Positions 1 to 9,682 of a stretch of 64,000 nt of DNA are shown piece after piece. The stretch's first letter is position 1; the number at the start of each line of letters is the position of its first letter. The notes beneath the pieces are model-generated. The model saw nothing but the letters and a program-made list of their open reading frames with translations. It was not told the origin of the DNA and searched no databases. The position numbers were made by a program, and so were the translations under genes. The DNA lies in contig CAYWDH010000011.1 in NCBI GenBank assembly GCA_964456985.1, forward strand, positions 1 through 64,000. The letters are read 5' to 3'. Source of the DNA: WJMT01 sp964456985. GTDB lineage: Bacteria > Acidobacteriota > Aminicenantia > Aminicenantales > Aminicenantaceae.

Positions 1-5
1 TCGGA

Positions 6-97
6 GTGCTGTGTTTGAGGGAACTCGGCAAAGCCGAGCTGTGAGTATGTTTGACCCACGGACGGGGGGAGTTACGCAGCAGCCGAGAACACAGTGC
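6..97. other. Structured GC-rich segment with two alternative pairings
   Basis: No gene is seen in bases 1-175. Bases 24-29 (CTCGGC) form a perfect hairpin with 33-38 (GCCGAG), but the same GCCGAG recurs at 82-87, directly inside a second possible stem between 6-15 (GTGCTGTGTT) and 88-97 (AACACAGTGC), which pairs over 10 bp with two G-U wobbles. The two folds are mutually exclusive. Downstream at 137-151 lies a 7-bp inverted repeat with a one-base centre. This could be a small RNA, a leader truncated by the window edge, or part of a dispersed repeat; nothing identifies it. Confidence 0.3.
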
Positions 98-175
98 GAG
101 GAATGGCGTTAAAAATCTGAAGGGAGCATAAGCTATATCTGAATTTCAGATTGGTTCGTAAATTGGTCAGGCTGA

Positions 176-2143
176 TTAAAAGGAAAAGTTCTTCTTTGTG
201 ATAATTTTCAAACAGGCATTCACGACTTTCGGATCATAGAGAGTCCCCTTGTTTTTTTTCAGCTCATTAACAGGGACTTCTATTTCTCGAGCTGACCTGT
301 GCGACCTTTTGGAAGACAATGCTTCCACCACATCCGCTACTCCTATAATCCTTGCCTCCAATAATATCTTGTCCCCTGAAAGCCCGGAAGGATATCCTGA
401 GCCGTCCATCCTCTCGTGATGCTGGAGGACGATATCCGCAACAGGCCAGGGGAAATTAATGTTTTTCAATATATCGTATCCGGTCTTGGGATGCCTCTCT
501 ACGATCATCCGCTCTGCTTCGTTAAGTTCATCGGGTTTGCTGAGTATCTCCGCCGGAATGCCTATTTTCCCCAAATCATGAATACTTGCCGCTATTTTCA
601 GCCCCTGAATGCAGTCTTCAGAAAGACCCATGGCTTCAGCAATGGAACAGGCCAGTTGTGTCACCCTCTGCATATGCCCTGCTGTAAAGGGGTCCTTAAA
701 CTCAATACTTGTTGCTAATGCTTTAACCGTATCATCCATAACTTCCGTAAGTGTTTCATATCTATCTTTTATATCTTTACTGGTTTTTTCTTTTTGCGTG
801 ATGTCTCTTATCCCAAGTGCTAGCATGGACTCCTTTTCATTAAAAAGCGTTTTTGTCAGAATCTCAACACGAATAACCTCACCGCCTTTTTTAATTCCCT
901 TGGCTTCAAGCGGCTGTAAAGAAGAGTCCTTAAGGAATCCTTCTATTGTTTGTTTTTCATTTGGATCAAAAAAAACCGATAAATCTTTCCCCATGTATTC
1001 TGACGGCTTGTATTCAAAGAGAGAACTTGTCGCATGATTGGCATCTGTGATGATCCCATCTTTCAAAATGATAATGGCTTCAAAACCTGCCTGAACAAGC
1101 ATATAAAATCTATTATTTGCTTTCCTTTGAGTGTCATTTGATTTTTTTTGACCGATAACACGGCCAAGATTTTTGGAGACTTCTTTTAAGATGGAGATAT
1201 CCGGTTCCGTCCATTTTCCTTTATCAGATATCCATTCCACTCCAAAAAATCCTATCAATACCTCATCATGAAAGACAGGAACGGCCAAAAAAGATACGGC
1301 CTCCTCGCTCAAACACAGCTTCTTGAGAGTATTGTGCGTTTCATCGATTTCTTCTGTGCTTTTGATCTGCACTGTCTTTCCGTCACTGAGATCTTCGATC
1401 AGCCAAGAAAATTCATCCAGAGGCACCTCTTTTCTTCCTTGGATCCGAGGTTCGAAGCCCTCCTTTTGCCATTCATAGAGGCAGTTTGTCTCATGATTAT
1501 TTTTATCGAACAGGAACAATCCTGTTCTGTCTGCACTGAGTTTGATCCCTATATCCATGAGAATCCCATTGAACACTTCTTCATTGTCTTTGGCTTCCAC
1601 CAGTCTTGACAGGATCCTTGACATAAATTTTTCAAAACCAAGTTTTTGTTTGAGACCCACATCAACTTTTTTTTCATTTGTCACATCCTCTATGGTGACC
1701 ATGGCTCCGTTTATGGACCCGTCTTTACTGAAAAGAGGAATGAAGCTGTTCCTGAAGTAGTGTTTCTTATCTGCCTCATTGACATACATAGATTCATTGG
1801 TACTTTTCTTTTGAGAATCAAGACATTTCCTTATTCCCTCTGATATGCCTGATTCTTCAAAAACAGGGGCATTCCACACATCCATCTCATTCACATCCTG
1901 TCCGCTCTCTATCTCCAGCTTTTTTCTTGCATCAGAATTCATAAAATGGACTATACCCTGGATATTGACCGACAGAATGCCGACTGAAAGTTCCTCTAAT
2001 AAAGTATTAAGATAGAGTTTTTCTTCATTTAATTCCTGTTCTTTTTTGTCTCTCTCCTGCTCGACTTCCTCTATTTCTGATATCTGTTTGCGGACTCTGT
2101 CTAAATCTTCTAAAAACCTGGTTTTTTTTTCGCTTTCATCCAT
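176..2143 (-). CDS. PAS-GAF-PAS-HD-GYP protein, probable cyclic-di-GMP phosphodiesterase
   Basis: A cytoplasmic sensor-effector of about 655 residues. The N-terminal 45 residues are charged and coiled-coil-like. A PAS domain (about 50-150), a GAF domain (about 175-330) and a second PAS domain (about 345-455) follow. The C-terminal HD-GYP domain has HDLGKIGIP near residue 523 and HHERMDGSGYPSG near 578, which carry the metal ligands and the GYP signature of cyclic-di-GMP phosphodiesterases. No membrane segment or signal peptide is seen, so it probably senses a cytoplasmic ligand or redox state. ATG at 2143 is taken as the start; GTG at 2152 and TTG at 2149 are in frame, and the AGGG-type ribosome site lies close to them. 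It is monocistronic with its own promoter. The enzymatic class is well supported; the signal is unknown. Confidence 0.9.
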   Translation of the reverse strand: MDESEKKTRFLEDLDRVRKQISEIEEVEQERDKKEQELNEEKLYLNTLLEELSVGILSVNIQGIVHFMNSDARKKLEIESGQDVNEMDVWNAPVFEESGISEGIRKCLDSQKKSTNESMYVNEADKKHYFRNSFIPLFSKDGSINGAMVTIEDVTNEKKVDVGLKQKLGFEKFMSRILSRLVEAKDNEEVFNGILMDIGIKLSADRTGLFLFDKNNHETNCLYEWQKEGFEPRIQGRKEVPLDEFSWLIEDLSDGKTVQIKSTEEIDETHNTLKKLCLSEEAVSFLAVPVFHDEVLIGFFGVEWISDKGKWTEPDISILKEVSKNLGRVIGQKKSNDTQRKANNRFYMLVQAGFEAIIILKDGIITDANHATSSLFEYKPSEYMGKDLSVFFDPNEKQTIEGFLKDSSLQPLEAKGIKKGGEVIRVEILTKTLFNEKESMLALGIRDITQKEKTSKDIKDRYETLTEVMDDTVKALATSIEFKDPFTAGHMQRVTQLACSIAEAMGLSEDCIQGLKIAASIHDLGKIGIPAEILSKPDELNEAERMIVERHPKTGYDILKNINFPWPVADIVLQHHERMDGSGYPSGLSGDKILLEARIIGVADVVEALSSKRSHRSAREIEVPVNELKKNKGTLYDPKVVNACLKIITKKNFSF

Positions 2144-2237
2144 TTCCAACACCCTTTTTATAAAGTCTTATTTTATTACAATAGAAGATACACATACTCA
2201 CTATAATCCCCCACTTCTGTCTCTTCTCTTCATGCTT

Positions 2238-2266
2238 TTTATAATATCTCATTTTCAATTTGTCAA
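2238..2266 (-). promoter_or_regulatory. Sigma-70-type promoter for the HD-GYP gene
   Basis: On the minus strand TTGACA (2266-2261) is followed after exactly 17 bp by TATAAA (2243-2238). Transcription would start near 2231, leaving a leader of about 90 nt before the HD-GYP start codon. Confidence 0.6.
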
Positions 2267-2329
2267 ATGCAATAGCCTTTTAGGATGATTTGGGGGGTGA
2301 TATTATGGCTCTTGAGTTGCTTTTCCTCT

Positions 2330-2358
2330 TTGATTATCATAAGGATAAATATTATGTA
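2330..2358 (+). promoter_or_regulatory. Possible promoter for the heparinase-like gene
   Basis: TTGATT and TATGTA are separated by 17 bp and stand about 35 bp before the coding start at 2393. The match is moderate and the region is AT-rich, so chance occurrence is possible. Confidence 0.3.
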
Positions 2359-2392
2359 TCAAAATTCAATCTTCTTCTAAGGAAACATTGCT

Positions 2393-4723
2393 ATGAAAAA
2401 ACATCCTTTAACCATCTTTTTTATTGTAACAGTCTGCCTGACAGGTTTTTTCCTTGGAAAGACTGCCTTTGCAGAAACAGAACCCATTCCCCTTTCAAAA
2501 TATCTCGCATATGCCCGCCAATCTGCGGATTGGACATGGGAGCATTACGACGAGAGGATCGAGACATGGAGAAAGAACTTTGATCCTGAGAATGTTTTTG
2601 GCTACCGCCCTCCAGGAGGTCTCCTGGAAATGGCTGTCATCTATGCGTATTTGTATCAAACAGAATCCCAACCAGAACAAGTCGAGCGGGCTAGAAAAGT
2701 GCTGCTGACTTATAATGAATTTACAAAAGCTTACCCCCAATGGGCTGTTGAAAGAAGACCTGACTATGATGACAAACCTCCGGTTCTTCCTGATTTTTTC
2801 TCTGCGATGAAATATATAAGAGCCTATGTCCTGTTAAAAGACCTGGACGTGCTCTCCCCGCAGGAAAAAAAGAAAATCGAAACGAATATTGCTGAAAGCA
2901 TGACATACCTTCTCAGGTCTCAGGAATGGGGCCCAATGAACCGGGCTGCCCTCAGAGCCGAGTCCCTGGCCTGGGCGGTCAAAGCTCTTCCCGAACATCC
3001 TGATGCAGATAAATGGCGGATGCAGTGCCATGCCCTTGTGGACGACAGCTGGGGGAACTGGGAAATAGAGGATGCTTCCCTCTATAATGCGGTCTGGCTC
3101 TATGCCCTGTGCGGATATGCCTCTGTTCAGGATAAAATGGAGGATCTGTTCAAGACCCCTGAAATGTATTATTACGCCCAATATTATCTGCAGCTTTTCT
3201 GCCCTGCCGGAATGATCCCGGACTTCGGAGATGCAAACTGGGGGAGCAACTGGAATCGATTTCTTGTCTTTTTTGAGGCGGCTGCCAGTCAGTATCAAAA
3301 CAGCCAATTGAAATGGGCTGCCGCCGCTCTTGCTCGCAAATTCATAGATTTTGACAATACGAATAATATTGGATTGGGATATATGCTTCTTGACTGCTAC
3401 ATCTGGGGAAGCGACTCAATCAAACCCGTGAAGCCCAAAGAATTATCAGGAGAAGTAATGGAAGATATCGTGGGAAAAAAGATCGTGTTCAGAGACGGAT
3501 GGGATCCGGAATCGACCTATATGCTTTTAAACTACAGGGATGAAGGTTCGGGAGGCAGCTATTTCAGAGATTATCTCAGAGACACGATCCCTGTAGAAGA
3601 AGAAAAAATGACCCACGGGCATTCCGATGAAAACAGTATCATCCTTCTGATGTCCGAAGGCTCTGTTCTCCTTCATGACGGAGGATACAGAGACTATATG
3701 CCCAGTGGACCTTTCGGAGCTTACAGGCAGGACTACTTTCACAACCGCCTGTGTGTCAGGCCTGAAAAAATCTTCATGGGGCAGGAAAAAGGTCAAAACC
3801 GCTACAGCATAAAAGAGGCTGTGGTCAGTCAGGATATTCTTGATTTTTTAAGAAACGCCGGTTCCTACAGACCGATCCGGACAAAAAAAATAGATTTTCT
3901 GACCTTTGAGGACTTTGACTACAGCAGAACTCGGCTTATAGATGACAAAATGGGATATGAATGGGACAGAATCCTGGTCTACATCAAAGATCCCTCAGTC
4001 TTCATTGTTTTCGATGTTTTCAAGGCTACTGAAGAAAGTTATTTCACCCTGTCAAATCTCTGGCATACTCGAAAAATAATCTCCCGGGGAGATCACTGGT
4101 ATGATACGGTCTATGACAGAATACAGAACCACGCCTTTCCAACAGACCAGCACCTTCTCATCCTTTTCCCCAAGATCCACTACAGACTGGAGGGAGTGAT
4201 GCCTCAAAAAAGGCATTATCAGGATGAACTCACCATCCACCAAACCACAGCCCAGCACTTTGAGCTAACAGAGACAATGGGGTTCATCACTGTACTCATC
4301 CCCCACTCCTCAGAAACAAAACCTGAGTCCTTTCTCAGCAAAGTCAGTCTCCTTCCAATCGAACCTCATAACACAGGCATGGGTATTAAGATAAGGCTTG
4401 GGAGTAAAGAAATATATACAGGAGTCAAAAACGATTTGAGGATGGATATGTCCAGAGACTGGAGAAGACCCCGTTACACTTATGAGGCCGGAAAAGTCAA
4501 ATGGGGGCCTTTTGAATCCAACGGAGATTTTGTGTTTGCTTCAACAAAGAACCATGAGCTGCGCTACACCATAGTCAATCTGACAAAAGCTCTGTATCTG
4601 GACCAGGTGCTCGTTGACATCAAACCTGACAGGTCCGGCCTTCTCTTTGACGGAAGTGAAGACAAGCCAGGTAAAACAAAACTGAGATACTGGCGGGACA
4701 AAGCACAAATCAATAAAAAATAA
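2393..4723 (+). CDS. Secreted heparinase II/III-like polysaccharide lyase
   Basis: A 776-residue protein with a clear signal peptide (Met-Lys-Lys start, hydrophobic core, cleavage near residue 28 after AFA). The N-terminal half (about 35-330) is rich in Trp and Tyr helices, as in the alpha/alpha toroid of alginate and heparin lyases. The C-terminal half is a beta-rich heparinase II/III domain, with HGHSDENS near residue 407 followed by a hydrophobic strand, HDGGY, and YFHNRLCVRP. These match the conserved metal/catalytic His and Asp region of the family. It probably cleaves uronate-containing polysaccharide in the periplasm or outside the cell; the substrate cannot be read from sequence. The start is fixed by the signal peptide and an AAGGAAA ribosome site. 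A KDG-kinase/KDPG-aldolase fusion lies 30 kb away and would suit unsaturated uronate products, but that link is inference. Confidence 0.75.
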   Translation: MKKHPLTIFFIVTVCLTGFFLGKTAFAETEPIPLSKYLAYARQSADWTWEHYDERIETWRKNFDPENVFGYRPPGGLLEMAVIYAYLYQTESQPEQVERARKVLLTYNEFTKAYPQWAVERRPDYDDKPPVLPDFFSAMKYIRAYVLLKDLDVLSPQEKKKIETNIAESMTYLLRSQEWGPMNRAALRAESLAWAVKALPEHPDADKWRMQCHALVDDSWGNWEIEDASLYNAVWLYALCGYASVQDKMEDLFKTPEMYYYAQYYLQLFCPAGMIPDFGDANWGSNWNRFLVFFEAAASQYQNSQLKWAAAALARKFIDFDNTNNIGLGYMLLDCYIWGSDSIKPVKPKELSGEVMEDIVGKKIVFRDGWDPESTYMLLNYRDEGSGGSYFRDYLRDTIPVEEEKMTHGHSDENSIILLMSEGSVLLHDGGYRDYMPSGPFGAYRQDYFHNRLCVRPEKIFMGQEKGQNRYSIKEAVVSQDILDFLRNAGSYRPIRTKKIDFLTFEDFDYSRTRLIDDKMGYEWDRILVYIKDPSVFIVFDVFKATEESYFTLSNLWHTRKIISRGDHWYDTVYDRIQNHAFPTDQHLLILFPKIHYRLEGVMPQKRHYQDELTIHQTTAQHFELTETMGFITVLIPHSSETKPESFLSKVSLLPIEPHNTGMGIKIRLGSKEIYTGVKNDLRMDMSRDWRRPRYTYEAGKVKWGPFESNGDFVFASTKNHELRYTIVNLTKALYLDQVLVDIKPDRSGLLFDGSEDKPGKTKLRYWRDKAQINKK

Positions 4724-4852
4724 TATATAGCAGCCAATCAAAATAAGGAATAGGCAAATCAAATGATTTTTAAGTATTTCCAATTTACCGATCATTCAAG
4801 ATATGATATAAAAAAGTCTGTAAATAACATGCGTTTCAGAAGGGAGCATAAA

Positions 4853-7800
4853 ATGAAAAAATCTTTGAGGCTGTTTTGTACGTTTATGATATCTTTTGTG
4901 TTGGTACTTTCCTCTTCCTTAAAAGGAATCGATACAAATGATACAAAAATGCTGACTCATCCTGCCGTGAGTCAGGAAAATATTGTGTTTTCTTATTCGA
5001 ATGATCTATGGACCGCGGATTTGAGCGGAAACAATGTTCGCCGCTTGACTTCCCATAAAGGAGTAGAATCATTCCCTGTTTTCTCTCCGGACGGAAAATG
5101 GATCGCCTTTAGTGGAGAATATGACGGAAACACAGATGTCTATATCATCCCTGCTCAAGGCGGGATTCCAAAGCGGCTGACCTGGCATCCTTATTCAGAT
5201 ACGGTCAGAACATTCACTCCTGATGGAAAATACGTGGTCTTCCTATCCTCCCGCTTTTCTTTCACCGGCGCCCGCAGCAAGCTCTATAAAGTATCGATAG
5301 AGGGAGGGATTCCTGTCCCGGAAAAAATGCCATATGCCAATAAAGCTTCCTATTCCCCTGACGGGAAAAGGATCGCTTATACGCCTTTTGGAGAGGCTTT
5401 TCATCAGTGGAAGCACTACAGGGGAGGCACTTTTTCGAGAATCTGGATCATGACCCTTAGTGACAATTCCATAGAAATGATTCCTCAGCCGGAAGGAAGA
5501 TGTAATGATACGGACCCTCTGTGGATCCACAATCAAATATATTTCCGTTCAGACAGAAACGGAGAATTCAATCTCTTCTCCTTTGATACGGAAACAAAAG
5601 AGATAAAACAGCTTACTGATTATCAGGATTTTCCTGTTATTTCAGTGTCCTCAACTAAGGACAAAATCATCTTCGAGCAAAAAGGAAAACTTCACTTGTT
5701 CGACATCCATAATGGCACAGTGGATGACCTCTCCATTGGCATTGCGACGGACCTTATGGAATTAAGGCCCAGATATGTTAAAGGAAGCCAATATGTAAGA
5801 AATCTGGACATATCACCCACCGGTGCAAGAGCTGTTCTTGAATTCAGAGGAGAAATCATAACCTTCCCCGCGGAAAAAGGTGACTACCGCAACATCACGG
5901 AAACCCAAGGAACCAACGAGAGGGATCCTGCCTGGTCGCCCGACGGGAAAAAGATCGCTTATTTTTCAGATGAGAGCGGAGAATATTTTCTTCATATTAA
6001 AGAACCGGGGATCAAAGGTAACGTGAAAAAATACCCGATAGACGGAGCCGGTTTTTATGACAGACCTTACTGGTCTCCGGACAGCAAAAAAATCTCCTAT
6101 ACGGATAACTCATGGAGCCTTTACTGGTTTGATATTGAAACCGGAAAATCACATAAAATCGCATCAGAATACCTTTACGGGCCTTCAGGCTTGAAAACCA
6201 TTCAGGGAGTCTGGTCCCCTGATTCAAAATGGATCACCTACACACTGAACACTAAAGCCTATATCCAAAAGGTCTATGTGTATTCCCTCGAAGAAGATAA
6301 ATCCTATCCCATCACAGACGGATTGAGCGAAGTGAGCGACCCTGTTTTTGATCCCAGCGGCAAATACCTCTACTTTTTCGCCTCTACTGATGCGGGACCG
6401 GTAAAACATTGGTTCGCTCTGTCCAGTGCGGACATGAGAATGACCAGTGCGATCTATATAGCTGTGCTTCAGAATGATGTTCCTTCTCCCCTGGCTAAAG
6501 AAAGCGATGAGGAAAAAGGATCGGAAGATAAGAAACCGGATAAAAAAGGCGATGAGGAAAAAGAAGAACAAAAAGAAGAATTCCGTATTGACTTTGAAGG
6601 ACTCAATGAACGTATCCTCAGCATTCCTGTCCCTGAGGGAAATTATGGTTCACTTCAGACAGGAAGCAGCGGCCAGATCTTCTATCTGGAAGCTCCGCCC
6701 GACAGCAGCGTCCCTTACTCACGCGAAACAAAACTGCATAAATTCGACCTGGATAAACGTAAAGATTTGGTCATCATGACCGGTGTAAACGGATATAAAA
6801 TATCTGCTGACCATAAAAAAATTCTCTATGTTTCAGGCAGGGTTATAGGGATCACCAACATCGCTGACAACATAAAACCGGGCCAGGGGAAATTAAACAC
6901 AGACTCCATTCAGGTTCAAATAGACCCACCCGAAGAATGGAAACAGATTTTTCATGAAGCCTGGAGGATCAACAGGGACTATTTTTATGATCCGAATATG
7001 CATGGAGTGGATTGGAATAAAATGCTGGAAAAATATTCCGTTTTTGTGCCCCACCTTTCCTGCCGCCAGGATTTGAATAGAGTGATACAGTGGATGTGCA
7101 GTGAATTGGGAGTGGGTCATCACAGAGTCGGCGGAGGAGATACTCTTACGGAAATAGACCGGGTCCCGGTCGGATTATTGGGAGCTGATTATTCCATTGA
7201 AAACGGCCGATATCGATTCAAAAAAGTCTTCGGAGGCCTTAACTGGAATCCGGAGCTCCGTTCCCCTCTCACCGAACCCGGAGTGGATGTGAAGCCGGGA
7301 GAATATCTCATTGCGGTCAATGGCGAACAAGTCAGGCCCCCTGAAAATTTGTTCAAATTTTTTGAAAACACGGCCAACCGGCTGGTTGAAATAACGGTCA
7401 GCTCTGATCCTGAAGGAAAAAATTCACGCGATGTGAATGTAGTCCCCCTTTCCATTGAATACTATCTCAGAAACAGGGACTGGGTGGAAAGCAATATCGA
7501 TAAAGTGAATAAAGCAACAGGAGGGAAAGTGGCTTATGTCTATGTTCCTAATACGAGCACATTAGGGCATACCTACTTTAAAAGATATTTCTTTCCCCAA
7601 TCAGACAAAGACGCCATAATCGTTGACGAACGATTCAACGGCGGCGGCTCAGTTGCCGACTACTACATAGATATCCTGAGACGGCCTTATGTGTGCTACT
7701 GGAATTTGAGATACGGGGCGGATTTGAAAACTCCGAGCGCATCCATTCAAGGACCTAAGGTCATGCTGATCAATGAGTCCGCAGGCTCAGGCGGCGACCT

Positions 7801-8122
7801 TCTTCCCTGGATGTTCAGAAAGTTCAAACTGGGGAAACTCATAGGAACCAGAACCTGGGGAGGCCTGGTCGGAGTACTTGGATTTCCAATTCTCATGGAC
7901 GGAGGATATGTCACAGCCCCTAATCTGGCTATCTGGACAGAAGACGGATGGGTCGTTGAAAATGAAGGAGTCCCCCCGGACATCGATGTCCAACAGACAC
8001 CGTCTGAAATTCTGAAAGGTCATGACCCCCAGCTGGAAAAGGCTATTCAGGTCGTGCTTGAAGAACTGAAGAAAAATCCCCCGAAGAAACCGCAAAGACC
8101 CCCGTACAAAAAGATAAAATAG
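4853..8122 (+). CDS. Secreted tricorn-type serine protease 1
   Basis: The chosen ATG gives 1,089 residues with a signal peptide and an AAGGGAG ribosome site; an in-frame ATG 90 bp upstream would add 30 residues that do not look like an export signal. Two beta-propellers fill about residues 40-590, with many TolB/PD40-type SPDGK repeats. A Lys/Glu-rich linker (about 545-580) follows, then the tricorn core: a helical C1 domain with LGVGHHRVGGGD (candidate catalytic His), a PDZ-like segment, and a C2 domain with NESAGSGGD near residue 975 (candidate nucleophile Ser). Tricorn proteases trim oligopeptides into small peptides; this one should act outside the cytoplasm. It ends 16 bp before a convergent gene. 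A paralogue lies at 14.2-17.3 kb. Confidence 0.9.
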   Translation: MKKSLRLFCTFMISFVLVLSSSLKGIDTNDTKMLTHPAVSQENIVFSYSNDLWTADLSGNNVRRLTSHKGVESFPVFSPDGKWIAFSGEYDGNTDVYIIPAQGGIPKRLTWHPYSDTVRTFTPDGKYVVFLSSRFSFTGARSKLYKVSIEGGIPVPEKMPYANKASYSPDGKRIAYTPFGEAFHQWKHYRGGTFSRIWIMTLSDNSIEMIPQPEGRCNDTDPLWIHNQIYFRSDRNGEFNLFSFDTETKEIKQLTDYQDFPVISVSSTKDKIIFEQKGKLHLFDIHNGTVDDLSIGIATDLMELRPRYVKGSQYVRNLDISPTGARAVLEFRGEIITFPAEKGDYRNITETQGTNERDPAWSPDGKKIAYFSDESGEYFLHIKEPGIKGNVKKYPIDGAGFYDRPYWSPDSKKISYTDNSWSLYWFDIETGKSHKIASEYLYGPSGLKTIQGVWSPDSKWITYTLNTKAYIQKVYVYSLEEDKSYPITDGLSEVSDPVFDPSGKYLYFFASTDAGPVKHWFALSSADMRMTSAIYIAVLQNDVPSPLAKESDEEKGSEDKKPDKKGDEEKEEQKEEFRIDFEGLNERILSIPVPEGNYGSLQTGSSGQIFYLEAPPDSSVPYSRETKLHKFDLDKRKDLVIMTGVNGYKISADHKKILYVSGRVIGITNIADNIKPGQGKLNTDSIQVQIDPPEEWKQIFHEAWRINRDYFYDPNMHGVDWNKMLEKYSVFVPHLSCRQDLNRVIQWMCSELGVGHHRVGGGDTLTEIDRVPVGLLGADYSIENGRYRFKKVFGGLNWNPELRSPLTEPGVDVKPGEYLIAVNGEQVRPPENLFKFFENTANRLVEITVSSDPEGKNSRDVNVVPLSIEYYLRNRDWVESNIDKVNKATGGKVAYVYVPNTSTLGHTYFKRYFFPQSDKDAIIVDERFNGGGSVADYYIDILRRPYVCYWNLRYGADLKTPSASIQGPKVMLINESAGSGGDLLPWMFRKFKLGKLIGTRTWGGLVGVLGFPILMDGGYVTAPNLAIWTEDGWVVENEGVPPDIDVQQTPSEILKGHDPQLEKAIQVVLEELKKNPPKKPQRPPYKKIK

Positions 8123-8138
8123 CGTACAGGAAATTTTT

Positions 8139-9263
8139 TTACTTGAGGCTTTCCTTACTCCCAAACGAACGGCTGATGGAAAACTCACTGAAATCAACAT
8201 CCCACCTATCATGAATCATATAAGATACGAGATGTTTGCATATGCCGGGACCGAACATAAAACCGTGTCCTGACATACCGGAGGCAACATAAAGGTTTTC
8301 CACCTCTGTCTGGTCCACTATGGGACTTCCGTCCGGGGTCATGGTATAGCTTCCGGCCCAATGCCTTAAAATAGCGGCTTTTTCCAATTCCGGAACCAGA
8401 CGGACCATTCTCTGTGCCATCTCAAGTAAAAATTCACGCGAACTGTCCTCCCGTACTCCCGGAACATTGGGATCAGGTGTGTAACAGCCTATGACCTGTC
8501 CGGTTAAAAGCTGTTGGAAATAGCATCCGTCTTTCCGGTAATCAACCAGCATGGGTTCAATGAGCTTTGGTATTCTCTCTGTTATGACCGCTTCATGCCT
8601 TTCAGGATAAAGAGGAAGGTCTAATCCCACTTTTTTCCCGATCTCCCCTGTCCAGGCTCCTGCACTCAGGAGAACTTTGTTGGCCTCGATCACAGTTCCG
8701 TTTGTTAAAGTCAGAAGGAAATTTTCTTTTTTCTCGATCCCAGAAACCGGATTATGAAGATAAAAATCCCCGCTTTTTTCATCGATCTTCTTCTTATAGC
8801 CTTTCAATACGGAAAAAGGATATGCCTGACCGTCATCCGGGCAATAAGCAGCTCCCAGAAGGCCATCCGTATTCAATCTGGGTACAATAGATAAGGTTTC
8901 TTCCGGACTCAACAGGGAGACGTTTATGCCTTCCTTTTTCTGGAGTTCGATGTTTGATCTGAATACATTGAGAAGAACCTCATCATGAGCCATGAGAAGA
9001 TAGCCGCTTTTTGCGAAATCAATGGAAAATCCGAATTCATCCTCCATTTGAGAAAAAAGAGAAACACTCTCTTTCATGAGTCCAATGGATGCCGTGGTTG
9101 AAAACTGCTGCCGTATCCCTGATATGCACCGTCCTGTTGAGCCCGAGCCAATATAGCTCTTGTCAATGACAGCTGTTTTCAATCCTTCCTGGCTTAGATT
9201 ATAGGCAGCGGCCATGCCGATTATTCCGGCTCCTATAACAGCTGAGTCATAGGTTTTTTTCAT
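8139..9263 (-). CDS. DAO-family FAD oxidoreductase, catalytic subunit of an amine/proline-type dehydrogenase
   Basis: A 374-residue cytoplasmic flavoprotein. The N-terminus has the dinucleotide-binding GAGIIG motif (residues 11-16) and an acidic residue after the second strand (VIDKSY). GSTGRCISGIRQQF and a C-terminal GMSGHGFMFGPG segment are typical of D-amino-acid/sarcosine oxidase-like (DAO) enzymes. The family oxidises secondary or primary amines. It is transcribed divergently from a [2Fe-2S] subunit and a pyridine-nucleotide-oxidoreductase-like subunit, the same three components found in HcnABC, D-hydroxyproline dehydrogenase and dye-linked L-proline dehydrogenases. The true substrate is unknown. 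A start at 9263 with AGGGAAA upstream fits. Confidence 0.8.
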   Translation of the reverse strand: MKKTYDSAVIGAGIIGMAAAYNLSQEGLKTAVIDKSYIGSGSTGRCISGIRQQFSTTASIGLMKESVSLFSQMEDEFGFSIDFAKSGYLLMAHDEVLLNVFRSNIELQKKEGINVSLLSPEETLSIVPRLNTDGLLGAAYCPDDGQAYPFSVLKGYKKKIDEKSGDFYLHNPVSGIEKKENFLLTLTNGTVIEANKVLLSAGAWTGEIGKKVGLDLPLYPERHEAVITERIPKLIEPMLVDYRKDGCYFQQLLTGQVIGCYTPDPNVPGVREDSSREFLLEMAQRMVRLVPELEKAAILRHWAGSYTMTPDGSPIVDQTEVENLYVASGMSGHGFMFGPGICKHLVSYMIHDRWDVDFSEFSISRSFGSKESLK

Positions 9264-9330
9264 TCTTTTTCCCTAGATAAGAAGATATTTTTTATCACAG
9301 GTCATTCCCTAAGTCAAATCAAAACAATTC

Positions 9331-9359
9331 TTGACAATTTTTCTATCAATAGATAGGCT
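9331..9359 (+). promoter_or_regulatory. Sigma-70-type promoter for the ferredoxin/oxidoreductase pair
   Basis: TTGACA (9331-9336) and TAGGCT (9354-9359) are 17 bp apart, 36 bp before the start at 9395. It lies in the 131-bp divergent intergenic region, so one regulator could control both directions. Confidence 0.5.
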
Positions 9360-9394
9360 ATGAATTCAAAAATCCAAAAATTTTATCCAGGAAA

Positions 9395-9682
9395 ATGGAA
9401 GACCTGAGAATAGAAAAAATACAAAGAAAGCAGAAAATCACATTAACTGTAAACGGCTCAGAAATAAATGCGTATAAGGGGGAAACGGTTCTGGCCGCCC
9501 TGATAGCAGCAGGATACAAAACCCTGAAAAAAAACCCTGTAAACCAAGAGCCTAGAGGCGCTCTGTGCGGCATGGGAGTGTGTTTCGAGTGCACAGTAAC
9601 CATAAACGGGGTCCCGAATATAAGAGCCTGTATGACTGAAGTCCGGGAGGGAATGAGCATAGAGACCGACGATGAAAGATAA
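9395..9682 (+). CDS. [2Fe-2S]-binding subunit of the dehydrogenase complex
   Basis: A 95-residue ferredoxin-like protein of the HcnA / sarcosine-oxidase-alpha N-terminal type. Cys58, Cys63, Cys66 and Cys79 give the C-x4-C-x2-C-x12-C pattern of a plant-type [2Fe-2S] cluster, preceded by the usual beta-strand pattern (ITLTVNG...NAYKGETVLAAL). It has no signal peptide. Its last codons overlap the start of the next gene by 11 bp, which suggests coupled translation and a stoichiometric complex. Its expected role is electron transfer between the flavin subunits. Confidence 0.85.
   Translation: MEDLRIEKIQRKQKITLTVNGSEINAYKGETVLAALIAAGYKTLKKNPVNQEPRGALCGMGVCFECTVTINGVPNIRACMTEVREGMSIETDDER

Noticed and set aside
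20..32. GGAACTCGGCAAA, a stretch also found in bacterial 23S rRNA.
   Set aside because: The match ends after 13 bases and the flanks are not rRNA-like, so it is treated as coincidence.
119..131. GAAGGGAGCATAA shared by the first 175 bases and the leader of the tricorn 1 gene (4840-4852).
   Set aside because: Thirteen bases that include a ribosome-site-like core can recur by chance in 64 kb; no longer similarity was seen.
609..1037. Plus-strand reading frame of 142 codons inside the HD-GYP gene.
   Set aside because: It is the antisense shadow of a domain-rich gene, with no ribosome site and a Ser/Phe-rich composition typical of antisense frames.
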